Part shown: positions 23,816 through 35,336 of the stretch, in pieces
How the letters are laid out: every line of letters starts with the position of its first letter
Position numbering within the stretch: position 1 is the first letter of the stretch
Source of the DNA: Acephala macrosclerotiorum
Lineage: Eukaryota; Ascomycota; Leotiomycetes; Helotiales; Mollisiaceae
Direction: 5' to 3'
Length of the DNA: 64,000 bases
Assembly: GCA_014904845.1 (NCBI GenBank)
Contig: MU119241.1
Span: forward strand, 270,278 to 334,277
Translations under genes and position numbers: made by a program
The notes under the pieces: generated by a model
The model's database searches: none
What the model saw: the letters and a program-made list of their open reading frames with translations, nothing else
Told to the model about the DNA's origin: nothing

Positions 23816-25066
23816 TCACTTGAAAAGTCCCAGGCGGTACAACGCTGCCTTGCCAATATCAACACCCCATCCAATCCATCCCCTTGTTCGCTCGACAGAG
23901 TTCAGAATGCCTACGAGGCGACGAGTAAATGCATCTAGAGAGGGTCAGAAAAGGGAACCAACCAAAGGAGGAAGATACTAACCAACTTCTTCAAAGTCGT
24001 CCGCATACGCCTCCCACACAGCGAGCGTCTTGCTACCAGCAGTGCCTTTCGGAACCAATTGATACTCTTCATTGATGGTGACTTTCGGTCCAATGGCCAA
24101 TGCACGACCAGAGATACGAGAGTCTGCCATCAGTCTTGTTCCTGCATCGATCACGTCCTCGGGCTTTCCCATTGCTCCTCCAGCAAGAAGAAAACGCCCT
24201 CCCGCTGGGATGATCGGTGTATCGATGAAGTACGGACATAACACTACCCAGTCGTCAGCATACGTCCAGAGGGAGGCGTGCATCTGCTGTTCAGGGGAAG
24301 GGAGTACACGTACTGTTAACTCGGACGCCGTGCATAAATGACGAACACCGCAGTGATCTCTAGAAAACAATCAGCATTAGTGGCACAAGGAGGAAGGTCC
24401 GCATACGAAGAGCCCAAGCACGGCATGCTTGCTGGTGCCATATTGTAATTCGTGAGGTATGGGGCAGAGAGAAGCAATAGATCCAATCAATAGCAGATGT
24501 CTGTCTCGAGTGTATGGGCCAGGACCAAGCTTAGAAGGGCTGGGATTCGTCGTCTTGTCATTTCGAGGCAGCCAGAACATCGCCAAGTGCGTGGTATAGA
24601 GAACCCCAATGACGTTCACATCGATCGTCTTGAAGACCGGTTTCGGCGGCTCCTCAGCGTCCAAGCCCTTCGGTTCGTCAACGACGGATCCAGTGTCTGC
24701 AATCCCCGCGTTGGCCACCACTGCATCAATTCCGCCATGCGGACTGAGCTTAATGGCAGCCTTGAACAGATCCACCTGCGACTGCCAATTTGTGACATCA
24801 CAGTAGACGAAGTGATGGTGTGTACTGCCAGATTCCCTTCGCATCTCCTCCACCAACGCCTGTCCCTGAGCCCTGTTGACATCTGCCACGAAGACATTAG
24901 CTCCGTTGAGTGCCCATTTTTTCGCAAATCCAGCTCCAAATCCTGAAGCACCTCCAGTGATTACGATTGTCTTTCCTGCAACCCACGCAGGGTCGTATGG
25001 CTCGGTGGTATCGACGGGAGGAGACTGCCGAACTTTCTCGATAACGTTGTTCGGGTCTTTCGCCAT
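23816..25066 (-). CDS. Short-chain dehydrogenase/reductase
   Basis: NAD(P)-dependent alcohol/ketone oxidoreductase with Rossmann fold. Four exons: 25066-24407, 24359-24314, 24243-23983 and 23934-23816; introns of 47, 70 and 48 bp preserve frame and give 361 residues. Seen: nucleotide-binding TGGASGFG (37-44), NAG-type motif VVANAGI, catalytic Ser196 (LLIGSIAS), Tyr209 and Lys213 (QYGTSKH), and the PYFIDTPI segment after the active site. The 46 bp second exon is forced by phase. The architecture resembles classical SDRs close to 15-hydroxyprostaglandin dehydrogenase-like proteins, with an extended C-terminus. The open frame continues upstream of 25066 but without family-like sequence, so the ATG just before the conserved part is used. 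Confidence 0.9.
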
Positions 25067-26393
25067 TGTGAATGCGGTCGTTGCTGGCAAGTGATCGAAG
25101 GCTTGTGATAGGAATGAATCTGCGAGGAAGGTCAGCCCGATGTCGCAGATTGTACAGGTGCTTTGACTCACTGTATCTGCGGAGCTCTGGAACGGACAAT
25201 GGAGTGCAATGCTTGAGCGCAGCCTTGTCAGTCTGGTGCACGGAAAGGAAGGTGGAAAAGCGTGTGATCTGAATTGAAGGCAGCGGGAATAGGAGCCATA
25301 TTTACTCTTTTCTTTGCAACACTTGATCGGTAGTTCGCGTTGACAAGTTGACGTCTGTAGCTCCCAAAGTGAAAGTTGTTTCGCTGAGATCGAGGCTGAA
25401 ATGTTTGGGCCCTGAAAATCCGGGGTAACGCTAGCCTCAGTGGAGCAAGGAACAGCGGGGCCGAGGATGAAAGGGGGAGGGGAATCAAGCGAGAGCAGGG
25501 CGTGGCGATGAGAGTGGACATTGTATAGAATCAAATAATAAATTGACAAAGCAAAGAACTGAGCCAGAATGACATCCTACTCACCTTCATATATCATCTT
25601 GAAGGACCCACGAAGAGGTACTCGTGTGCACCCATGAAAAGCATCTCACAGATGAACATTTCATGATGGAGTGACAATTGATTTCGACTTTAATGTCCCC
25701 ACTGCCTAGACAACTTTCAAAGCAGAGACATCGAGATGGGATCTGCGACCGAGGTTCAATCCATTTCGGTCTGAGGGCATCGAGGAAATTTAAACATGTG
25801 GACTGACTATGGCATGATGTCGATTGCATCAGCACAGTAGACTCGACTTCTCAAATTCTCATCCATACATCGAGCTTCCTTTCTTCATAAATAATTATAG
25901 CTACCTTTCTCCCAAACAAGGAATTCGAACCTCTTTACACTCTTCATGAGAAAATCTTGCATTGCATTCCCTTCACGGCTTATCGTCTTGAAAGAATAGT
26001 ATTATTGAACCAACTTTTGGGATGTTTTAATGATGGTAAGGTCAACTCAATCTATTAGGAGAGAGGCAGCAGAGAGGAATTCCTTCCCGAAAAGGATCAA
26101 TTCATTTTACAGATCTCGACTATGGAATGTCAGAAGCTTGAATTGCCCCCACTTGTATTGGAATTCGTCACGTGGAGTCGGCAAAATGTTTAACCATCTC
26201 AAGAGCCGAATTGCCTTCACGATTTACGACTACAAAACAACAATTGATGTTGAGATTCTGCGGTTTGGACTTCTTCTTCGTCTTCTTTTTTCCCTCCCTT
26301 CTGTATATCATTGTTCCTGAGCCTCCAATTGTCTAGAGCTTCTCGGACGTTTTCCTTTGCTCATCTCCAAGGTTCTCGTCTCTCTACTCCACA
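25067..26393. other. Divergent promoter region (SDR and thiolase)
   Basis: Spacer of 1.3 kb between divergent genes; open frames at 25228-25835 on the minus strand and 26030-26320 on the plus strand are not domain-like. Pyrimidine-rich stretches just before 26394 fit a fungal core promoter or 5' leader of the thiolase gene. Confidence 0.4.
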
Positions 26394-27656
26394 ATGTCAG
26401 GACCAATCCGTAAAGGTCTCACCAACATCTTGAAGAAAGACCCAAACGACATCGTCATTCTCTCCTCCCTCCGAACCCCCATAACACGATCCTACAAAGG
26501 CCACCTCAAAGATTCCTACCCCGAAGAGCTCCTCGCCACCGTCCTCAAAGCCACCCTCGAAGCAAACCCAAATCTCGACCCCGCTCTGATCGAAGATGTT
26601 GGCGTTGGAGTTGTTCTTTCAGAACTCGGTGGATCAAAAGCTGGTCGAATGGCGATGAACCATATTGGCGTACCTACAACGGCGTCCTTCTACACTGTAA
26701 ATCGAGCTTGCAGTTCCGGGTTGAGCGCCATCACGAATGTCTCGCACCAGATTGCCACGGGCATGATTGATATTGGAATTGGTGGCGGTATGGAGAGCAT
26801 GACAAGAAATTATGGCTCGAGGGCAATACCAACAGTATTTTGGCCCCAGTTGAAGGACAGCGAGGAACGAGACGCCAGAGATTGCATAATGCCAATGGGC
26901 TTGACCAGCGAGAACGTCGCAGAGAGATACGGTGTCAGCAGAGCAGACCAGGATGCATTCGCAGTTATGTCGCATCAACGTGCGGCGAAAGCACAAGCCG
27001 AAGGACTGTTCGACAAGGAGATTGTCCCAGTGACTACGAGATACCAGGAAGTGGACAAGAAAGGCGAGAAGGTAGGAGAGGAGCAGGAGGTTACAGTAAC
27101 AAAGGACGATGGTATCAGGACAAATGCAAGTCTAGAGGGAATGCAGAAGCTGAAGCCAGCTTTCAAGGAGAATGGTACATCGACTGCTGGAAACTCTTCA
27201 CAGATATCTGATGGTGCTGCGGCTACACTTTTGATGCGACGAAGCACTGCCAATGAGCTTGGCCTGACATCCTCGATCATTGGTAAGTGGGCTGGAACAC
27301 AAGTCGCTGGTTGCAGACCGGACGAGATGGGAATTGGTCCAGCGATTGCGATTCCAAAGCTTTTGGAATACACCGGGTTGAAGACCGAGGATGTTGGACT
27401 TTGGGAGATCAACGAAGCGTTCGCCAGCCAAGCCATCTACTGTCTGAGACAGCTAGGTCTCGAGAAGCAGCTAGAGGAAGGCAGAGTTAATCCTAAAGGT
27501 GGTGCTATTGCTCTAGGTCATCCTCTTGGTGCTACTGGTGCGAGAATGTTGGCTGGCCTGTTGCCGGAAATGGAAAGGCAAGGTCTGCAAACTGGAGTTG
27601 TTTCAATGTGCATCGGTACTGGAATGGGCATGGCTGGATTGTTTGTCCGGGAATAA
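26394..27656 (+). CDS. Acetyl-CoA acyltransferase (3-ketoacyl-CoA thiolase)
   Basis: Intronless 420-residue thiolase that cleaves 3-ketoacyl-CoA to acetyl-CoA and a shortened acyl-CoA, or runs the reverse condensation. Nucleophile Cys106 (NRACSSG), the NEAFA motif, GHPLGATG with His376 and the second catalytic Cys406 (CIGTGMG) are all present. The length is normal. Full-length similarity to eukaryotic peroxisomal-type thiolases is clear, but I see no convincing PTS2 nonapeptide in the first 25 residues and no C-terminal SKL-type PTS1, so location (peroxisome or cytosol) is open. It is divergent from the SDR gene; a shared lipid-metabolic role is possible but not shown. Confidence 0.95.
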   Translation: MSGPIRKGLTNILKKDPNDIVILSSLRTPITRSYKGHLKDSYPEELLATVLKATLEANPNLDPALIEDVGVGVVLSELGGSKAGRMAMNHIGVPTTASFYTVNRACSSGLSAITNVSHQIATGMIDIGIGGGMESMTRNYGSRAIPTVFWPQLKDSEERDARDCIMPMGLTSENVAERYGVSRADQDAFAVMSHQRAAKAQAEGLFDKEIVPVTTRYQEVDKKGEKVGEEQEVTVTKDDGIRTNASLEGMQKLKPAFKENGTSTAGNSSQISDGAAATLLMRRSTANELGLTSSIIGKWAGTQVAGCRPDEMGIGPAIAIPKLLEYTGLKTEDVGLWEINEAFASQAIYCLRQLGLEKQLEEGRVNPKGGAIALGHPLGATGARMLAGLLPEMERQGLQTGVVSMCIGTGMGMAGLFVRE

Positions 27657-27914
27657 AAGCATGATTTGATAAGACTTGTACATAATATTGACCATACTGA
27701 ATATATGACTTTTCTAGATCTTCACTATGGCACGGAAATATAAGGACTTGAGACCTTTTGTGTGAAGCAACAAACGCTCTTCCTAGACCATCTCGTCTCC
27801 TCTTCCATTTGTTCCCTATATCTACTCCTGTACAAGTACAACCCCAAAGCATTATATTACAACCCTAAGCGCTCATCAACCATCCTCAATGGCGCTCACC
27901 ATCCATCCATTGCT

Positions 27915-28712
27915 CTACAATTTGAATCTCAACAGGTTTGAGATCATCTCCCTTCCAGTCACGTAGGTAGTTCTCCACAACGTAGGAACATCCAACGTAC
28001 TACTCAGCCCATCCGCAAAGCCAAAGAACAACATAGGAGGGATCCATCCTCTCGCATACTCAAGCGCAAAGCAAGCCTCATCCATCTTGTACTGCTTAAC
28101 GGTACCCCGACGAAGATGGTGGACTGAACCTTGAGAGTAGACTTCTGGTTCGAAGTCCCCAGGCGTGTAGGCGAGTTGGGTGCCGCGGATGATGTGGAAG
28201 TAGTCATCAGCTGTGTGACGGCCGGTGTGGCCTTCTGTTCCGACGGTTGTTCCGAAGATGATTAGGTATTCGGTGATACCTGAACGTGGAGTTAGTCAAG
28301 GACTTTGGGACGGACATTGAAAGTATCATGTGACATGAATTTTTCGTTCCAACTTGTCAAGAACTGATGAAGACTTACTAGCATGAATAATGTACATAGC
28401 TCCCATAGCACCTCCAGCATTATTGAAAATCCACTCCTGATCTAAGTTGATGTAACCTCCTGGAAGCTTCCCACTCAACTCATTCGCAATGAATGTAACC
28501 ACTTCCTTCGTATCATTTCCATGAGCCGCAATCGCTCTCAAAGATAGATCGTGAAGTTCAGGAGGCGAGAGGATGTAGAACCAATCCAGATGCTGGTCTA
28601 GGAAGTAGAAGAGAGCGGACAGCAGTGCAACGGCGACTGCAACAATGGTCCAGGTCTTGGTGGAGGACCTAGCACCAGAAGGTGAAGAGGAGGCCTTGTT
28701 ACGTGGCGCCAT
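27915..28712 (-). CDS. erg2: C-8 sterol isomerase ERG2
   Basis: Sterol delta8-delta7 isomerase of ergosterol synthesis in the endoplasmic reticulum, sigma-1 receptor family. Two exons, 28712-28379 and 28279-27915, with a 99 bp intron; 232 residues, as usual. An N-terminal membrane anchor (about 20-40) precedes conserved family blocks: EWIFNNAGGAMGAMYIIHAS, GTTVGTEGHTGRHTADDYF, YTPGDFEPEVY, GWIPPMLFFGFADGL and the C-terminal TLWRTTYVTGREMI. The acidic and histidine residues of the ligand pocket appear conserved. Housekeeping gene; its start lies 407 bp from that of the divergent mitochondrial ribosomal protein gene. Confidence 0.95.
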
Positions 28713-29119
28713 TGAGAACTAAAGAGAAAGGGAATGAACGATTGTCAAAGAGAGCTGGATAGGGGGAACTTCAGGATATAAAAATGTTTGCCTCGAGTCG
28801 GCAAAACAGAGCTGATGTTCCGGCGCTAGCATTCTCATATACACGTGACTGTAACTCTCAAGTCTTTCCTCTCTATATATCTTCTGAATGTTGTCTATAG
28901 ATAGTAAGATCGATCAATTCTGGGTTCTTCAGTGCATTTTTAAGCAACTGTTGTGATTGGTAGTGCTGCTGGTCGTACAGCAATAAGAGAAGGCTAACAA
29001 AAGTGTCCTCAAAGGCCACCGTAGCTAGTGCATTTGGCTTCGAGATCCTCTTGCAGATTCAACATCCAACTCCTCGTCGAAGTCCTTCACCAGCGTACGA
29101 ATTCTACGCCGTCGCCAAC
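28713..29119. promoter_or_regulatory. Bidirectional promoter of ERG2 and uS14m
   Basis: The 407 bp between the two ATG codons must hold both promoters. TATATATC-like words occur near 28874-28882. No sterol-response element was identified with confidence. Confidence 0.5.
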
Positions 29120-29643
29120 ATGTCGATGTTCCGGGCGAAGAAGCTCGACCTTGGATGCTTTGTCAACATCAAGGTCATTCGAGACCACACCAAGAGAAAG
29201 GTTTTCGCAGAACACGAGACCGAGAGGTATGCTTCCACTTTCTCTCCCATCATGTGCCACTGCATTCCCCAGGCCGCTTGCGCTTCCAAAGACCTCTTCA
29301 TCTTCACTCTGCAACTTGCTAACATCTGCGGACTTACAGACAAGCTCTGCGATACATCATCCGAAACCTCAGCCTCCCCGCCCGAACACGCGCACAAGCC
29401 CAACTCGAATTGACCCAAATGCATTGCTACACCCGACCAACACAGATTCGGAACCGATGTATCGCAGGTGGGAAGGGGAGGGGTGTATTGCGGGATTTCA
29501 AGATGACGAGGGTATGTACAGCCGGAGCGCAGAATGGAGGAATTGCGGGTTCTGGACTCTGCTGATACTTCTCTCTGCAGTACAACTTCCGAGTGAACGC
29601 CTTGGCAGGTTCGATACCGGGTGTCAAGAAAGCAAGTTGGTAG
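29120..29643 (+). CDS. MRP2: Mitochondrial small-subunit ribosomal protein uS14m
   Basis: Nuclear-encoded component of the mitochondrial small ribosomal subunit (uS14 family). Three exons: 29120-29226, 29340-29511 and 29581-29643; the joined frame gives 113 residues. Conserved blocks are present in order: RAKKLDLG, RDHTKRKVFAEHE, QALRYIIRNLSLPARTRAQA, HCYTRPTQIRNRC, GRGVLRDFKMTR and the terminal NFRVNALAGSIPGVKKASW. This is the full usual length. The longer open frames that run through the introns on both strands are not used. Start chosen at the only ATG before the conserved MFRAKKLD. Confidence 0.95.
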
Positions 29644-30528
29644 TGGGAGATCTCTGGGAAGTGGATGGGAATATGAAGGAGGCCGTTGTACAACACATTG
29701 AAGCAGCTCAACATAGTTCGAGTCCTCGATTGCGGATTCCAAGAATCTGGATGACATATCCACGAATTGATGGTCCTGAGTTGCAGGACGATCGCATGTA
29801 CAATATGGAAGACGGCTTTACGAGATATGGCGGAGACAAGCAATAGAAGGACTTGAAGAAGCCTTAGAAGCACGCATTAGAGATCTGCGACGCATCGATG
29901 TGCTGAACTTAGTATACTTGCAATTACCACTCTTCTGGAGAACAGTATGCTAGTCCCGATTTCATAAGACGTATTTCTATTTGTTTGGACCTTGCCACCA
30001 AGCAGCAATGCAAGGAGCCGCTGAATTTGTTTGCTTCTGTAGCTTCCAAAAACCGTTGTTCTTGAAACTTTTATTGCCAAGTAGTATCAGTAATTGACAA
30101 CTCCTCGTCTTCGTCTTGCCTGCAAAGTCTCGCTTTCCTCATTTGTGCTTAAGATTTGTGCCTAAGAAACCTCCGTGCATTTGCATTTTGCTGCCGTTGC
30201 ATAGGTCTTACCTCCCAGTTACCCTCCACGTACCGGTTACTTGTTTGCACGACGAGGCTGGGCGAGGCTACAAAGACAAGCCTGCAAACTTCTAACCTCC
30301 CAATCCTCTTCGCGCCTCTTTCTCCCCAATTCTGTTCGTCTTCTCAACTTCAATCCTCAACAACCTTCCCTCCACAATATCCCATCTGAACTTGGACATC
30401 GTCTTCGCAAGCCCCACCGGAAACGACGTGTTTTGCGGACTTAAATACCTCTTCCACTTCTACAAACTTTCCAACTTCAACCACAACAAATTCAACTCCC
30501 CTTCTAACCTCCACTTACGTACATCAAT
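29644..30528. other. Intergenic and 5' leader of the Arb2-domain gene
   Basis: No separate gene supported. The last 300 bp are strongly pyrimidine-rich on the plus strand, as in a long fungal 5' leader. Confidence 0.45.
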
Positions 30529-31973
30529 ATGTTCCGCCGCCTCGCCTCTGGTCTTCCCAAAGACCCTGTCTTCCCTCACGATCTCAAGGGCTTGGGGTAA
30601 GAATCACCTACGTGTCGCGGGACATCTTTGCTAACCTACTTCCTAGGTACTTCGTCAACGAGGAGGACGAAATCCGCAGCATTGAGAATCCCAAAGCGTA
30701 CTTCAAGTTCTTCATCACCAGAAATAATCGCCACAACTGTGTTCAACGAGAGGCAATGAATGGTGGGCGTCAACCCTAATCTCGAAGATTACGCTAACAT
30801 TGAAAGAGATGCCATCCGCAACCTCATTTCTGATCGCCTTCAAAAGCTTGATCTCGAGAAGATTCATCTACCCCTTGGCGCCCAGCCCACTGAGCCCAGT
30901 GTCCCCATCTTCATATCCACCGACCTCCAGAACAAGAAACGCGTCATCATCCTCTTCTACGAATCCTTCCAAGACATCGGAGTCTTTGCCCATCGTATCA
31001 TTGGAGGTAAAGGAGGCATCTCCGAGGGCTCAGCCATCAACTTCATCAAGTACATCCAATCCCAGAAGACATCTCCCGACAACGATGACTCCCCAGGTGT
31101 TATTCTCGCCAACATGGGCCAATTGAGATGGTGGCGTCGGGGAAAGAAGGCAGTCACCCAGACCTCTTGGAATGCTCTGCCAGCACCCAGTTCAGTTGAG
31201 GAGACGTACCGTTTTGACGACGAGAAGAATACCATCCCCGGCAACCGAAATAACTATGAGCACGTCGAGTACATCTTCAATAAAGTCGTCGAGAAGTTCG
31301 CTCACCACGATGCTAAGTTTGATATCATCGGTGTCTCCGATGGCGCAGTTCAGGTCCAGACCTTCTTGAACAAGGAGGACAATTTCAATAAGTGGAACAA
31401 GCGGATCTCAGCCATCGCTGTTCTTGCTACCTACTTCCTCGCACATGAAATCACCAATCCCGACTTCGCGAAGTGGTTCATTGGTGTAATTATCCCTCAC
31501 AATCTGCGATTTATCATGCTAACTTGAATTCCTAGCATGGCCGTGCATACATCGTCTCTCCTGAACCGGCCACCGTCTTCATTGCTGGCGAGAATGGCCG
31601 AAAGCGTGTCCCAGCCTATGGCTGTCCCACTTTCAGTCTAGGTGAACCCTACTATGCTGAGACCATGCTAGTCAAAGGCTACAAGACCGTTCTCGATTGG
31701 TTTCTGGAGGCCGCCAGTGATCCCAACTACGAGAATCCTAAGTTTGAGCGGTTCGACTTTGGTACGGGTGATGATGACGGCGAGGATGTTGGGCAGACAT
31801 GGGGAGATTATGACGAGAATTCGAATGGTATCGAGGATGAGGAGAGAGTTGTTGAGATTGAGGATGCTGCTCCGGGCGGTACACCAAAGAAGCAGGTGTC
31901 GTTTGCGGTTGGCGGAGATGTGACGATCGCTGATGGCGTCAAAGCCAAGGACACCAACGGGGGTGCGAACTAA
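30529..31973 (+). CDS. Arb2-domain protein
   Basis: Four exons: 30529-30596, 30647-30762, 30809-31485 and 31536-31973; introns of 46-50 bp are set by phase and give 432 residues. The central part matches the Arb2 fold (alpha/beta-hydrolase-like domain of the fission yeast Argonaute-chaperone component Arb2 and of Hda1-type deacetylases): VPIFISTDLQNKKRVIILFYE, an Asn-rich segment, FDIIGVSDGAVQV and AYIVSPEPA. The N-terminus (MFRRLASGLPKDP, LGYFVNEEDEIRSIENP) is characteristic of this fungal group. The C-terminus is acidic and probably disordered. The ASDGA-like position holds Ser, but a full catalytic triad is not evident. Role in heterochromatin or small-RNA pathways is possible by family only. 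Confidence 0.85.
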
Positions 31974-32318
31974 AACTTGGTGAAGCGTTGCGAGACTCTT
32001 CGGGAAGCCGCGGCATCGAGCCGATGATGGGATTTGAAGTAACGGCGGAATAGCGCTGCTTCTTGATGGGCACTGGGAACTTTCACACGATAGACGAGAA
32101 TAGCAATAATCTTTGATAGCAGCCATGGTTCCGAAGTTGACTACACTACGAAGTGATTTATGGCAAGCGGCAAACACTTCTAGGCAATGTTGGTGTCCCT
32201 CAAAGCGTCCAAGAATTGGCGCCTGGTATCCAGACATCGAATGAAAATCTTGGTCTTGTTCCCCACTCTTCCTAACTCCTTGCATAATTCTCCATCCGCT
32301 TTCTGCTTCGTCTTGCTG
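31974..32318. other. Convergent intergenic region
   Basis: 3' flanks of the convergent Arb2-domain and FAD-oxidase genes. No other feature seen. Confidence 0.5.
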
Positions 32319-34083
32319 TTACAACTTAAAGTATCCAGGCCACAACCTCCCAAACACATTCTCAGGATCGTACTTCTGCTTTACAGTTTTGAGCTTTCCC
32401 AAGTTCTCGTCTCCGTAACCTGCATACACCGGCTCATCTAAGGCAGCATAATTCAGGTAAACATAACGAGAGCCTAGCCCCGTAGCAGTAGCTGTCTCAT
32501 TACAGCGGCCCTGGAATCTCTTCATTGCGCCCAGAACCACCTCGTCATCTGCTTCATTATCCCAACCCCAGTCCATGTTCTGAATCACAAGTGGTCCGTC
32601 AGCAGTCGTGACACCTAGAGCGTTCCCGCCATTCTTCTGCATTTGCGCTATGATGTTCAAACTGATAGGTTGAAAAGCCAGGGTTGGCAAATACCCAGAG
32701 ATGTTCTTTTGCAGCAATGGCTGAGACTCCTCAATGAAGATGTCTAGAATCTTAGACATGAGCTTGTCTGCCCCTGGACCGTTCTTGAATGTCAACGCCC
32801 TAAACATTTGCCTCTGGTAAGCAGTCTGGTTGAGTTCAACGGCAAGCGTCGACATGTTTGTGATACTAGTCGCATCTACAAGACTCGGGATCGCATCAAG
32901 TTCAGCAAAGATCGGAGGATCCGCTTCTGGTTTGCCGTAGACTGGTCCGGATATTCCCACATATCCTCCTAGAGCAGCTCCGCCGTAGCCGAATGCAATG
33001 TAGTTGTGGGCAAAGTTGTCTTGGGGGGCATTGTTGACAAAGTTGTAGAAGGATTTGATGAGCGAGACATTCTGAGCTATGGAATAGAGTCGAGATCCGC
33101 CCCACATAAGACCTTGCTCAAATGTCACGAAATCGAAGCGAGTGACGATACCGAAGTTCGAGCCGCTACCACCGCGGAGGGCAAAGTACATATCCGAGTG
33201 GGACGATGGAGAAACATTGATAATACTTCCATTGGCAAGAACGAGCTTGACAGTGTCAGGATTTTTCTCTCTATGGGTGAAGGGAAGCTACCTCATAGTT
33301 CTTGACGTTATCACATGCCCAACCATATCGGCCAGAGAAGTACGAGATCCCGCCTCGAGACAGATTTCAGCTCCATTATCGGTGAATCATGGGGAGTTTG
33401 ACGTACCTCCCAGTGTCAAACCTCCAACACCAACTCCAGCCTCTCGTCCACCAACAACAGAAAGATTCTTCGCGTCCAGGACTATATAGACATCATACCA
33501 GGTATTTCCAGGCCCAACGCTTGCCGTCGTCCGATCCTTATTCAACGTTACTTGATTTAGCGGAGCAAGGTTGACCAGCATTCCATTCTGGATGCTCGAG
33601 CCTCCCGCAAAAGCTACATGTCCACCGCTTTTGACAGCGAAGGGACAGTTCGTCAACTTAGAAATTTTGACCAGCTTCGAGATTGAAGTAGCAGAAGTAG
33701 CATCAAGTCTGCATGCTGGCGTGACTTCAAATTGCTGGACAGACCAATACGGGATTGGAGTGTATCCCGCGGTGCCGAAAATGGAGACATTGCCTGGGTT
33801 TAAGATTGAAAGCAAAGCACACTAAAGTTTAGAATCAGCTGTATTCTTTTAAACCGAGGGTGGCACTACGGACAGCACTTTGGCATTCATCCAGACTACC
33901 AGCTCCCGATGCCAACTGGTCAATCTGTGCTCTCTCTGCACTAGTGAATTGTCCGAACCCATACACTTCAGGGGTGAGAAGTAAGCGAGAAAGAGGGGTC
34001 GATGGCACCGCTGCCACAAGGAGGGGAAGCAACAAGACAGCAATCAACAGCATTGTTTGAAATGATGTCTGGAGGCGGCGCAT
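32319..34083 (-). CDS. Secreted FAD-linked oxidase, berberine-bridge-like
   Basis: Secreted flavoprotein of the VAO/BBE family that oxidises sugars, alcohols or secondary metabolites. Exon 1 starts at 34083 and encodes a signal peptide (MLLIAVLLLPLLVAAVP). Exon 2 is about 33821-33407, exon 3 is 33353-33292 and exon 4 is 33245-32319; the last two introns (53 and 46 bp) fit well. The FAD domain shows VKSGGH (His for covalent flavin) and GRYGWACDN (Cys for the second covalent bond), followed by LRGGSGSNFGIVT and the BBE C-terminal motif NYAALDEP plus KYDPENVFGRLWPG. The junction of exons 1 and 2 is unclear: the acceptor CTTTAG before 33821 is good, but the only in-phase donor (GTCCGT, about 33873) is weak, so a small frame lesion is possible. 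Confidence 0.8.
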
Positions 34084-35336
34084 TCAAAGGCAGCCGGACG
34101 TGGGACTTCTAATGAAGGCATTCTTGGAACTGTATGTCGGGATCTGCAAGGCTAGGCGGGACGGAACACCACTTGCCGGCAGGTTAGACAACGCCACCGA
34201 AGCCAACAACGTGCTCACCGCTACGTAATTGGAACCATTTTCGCACAAAATGGTGACTTCGAAAACTCAAAAAGTTGACCAGATTAACGGATGCTCGGCA
34301 GCTTGATTAGCATTGTTGAACATCGCAAGTCAGTACTTACGCAACTAGCTTCTAGCTCCATCTTTTTGATCGGTCATGTCATGGGTTCTGTGAGCCGCAA
34401 CGCCTCGTTGGCTCAAGTGCGCGAGTGCTCTCTCTCGCTTCGGATTGGCTCCATCTCCTCAATATATTTTCTCTGCTTAGAGATTTGACTCAATTCGGTT
34501 TTGAACTGCATACTTTGCCAGCTCTCAGCCTGACTTTGAGAACCTAGGATTTTCGAATTAGACCTGGTTAACAACCGCCCGCTTATGGTAATCCAATATA
34601 TGCTTCTAGATAAGGAATAACTTTTGAATATGCGGTGTTGCGGCAGCTGAAACGCGACGCTCAAGGTCCACGAAAATCAGACCTGCTTTCATACTTCGCA
34701 TTCGTACATCGGAAGCTTCCCTATTGTGAGCTGATGACCTGAAAACCCCGCGCCGCAGCCTTGAACTGGGTGTCATCGCTCGCCAAATCAAGCTATGAGG
34801 CTTGCTATGTATCTACTGGCTCGAACTCCCGATAGGCGGCTACTTGTCTCTCCTTCTGGAACGCCACCAGTTCGTGCCACACCTTAGTGCTCTTATGAAA
34901 TACTCCTGGCCGGCCTCTTTTCGCTGACCTCTAAGTCTCCCTAATGCATGTTATGCATATTCGGGGCCGATTGGGCTGTTCGTGGGGTCTGAAGTACATG
35001 GTTATGCAGCCTTACGCTATTTTCCTGGGGGCGGAGCGCATTTATTAGCCAATGGAAATCCTCGTTGACCGAATTGGCCTGCATCTCCGTCGCCGGATTT
35101 AGTTCTCAAGTCTATTGTTGTAAAATGACAACTTCAGGTTCTTTTCGTGACGTTCGAAATGGTGTTGACTCAGCCAGCACGACCCCATCTGTGCCAGAAC
35201 ATTGCATGTAGCTGAGACGCCTTCTCATAAAGTTCAATAGTAGCTCTGATTTCGTTTTCAGAAGATGGCGTCTTTTTGCAGTCTCTTCCAGTGTCATTGA
35301 ATAAAACTCGCTGAGAACAAATTCCAAACTCGTACG
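34084..35336. other. Intergenic
   Basis: About 1.25 kb without a supported gene; short open frames on both strands have random composition. Confidence 0.4.

Noticed and set aside
24497..25272. Plus-strand open frames inside the SDR gene
   Set aside because: They are antisense to a gene with clear catalytic motifs and consistent splicing.
29104..29763. 219-residue minus-strand open frame
   Set aside because: It lies antisense to the mitochondrial uS14 gene, whose exons match the family from end to end.
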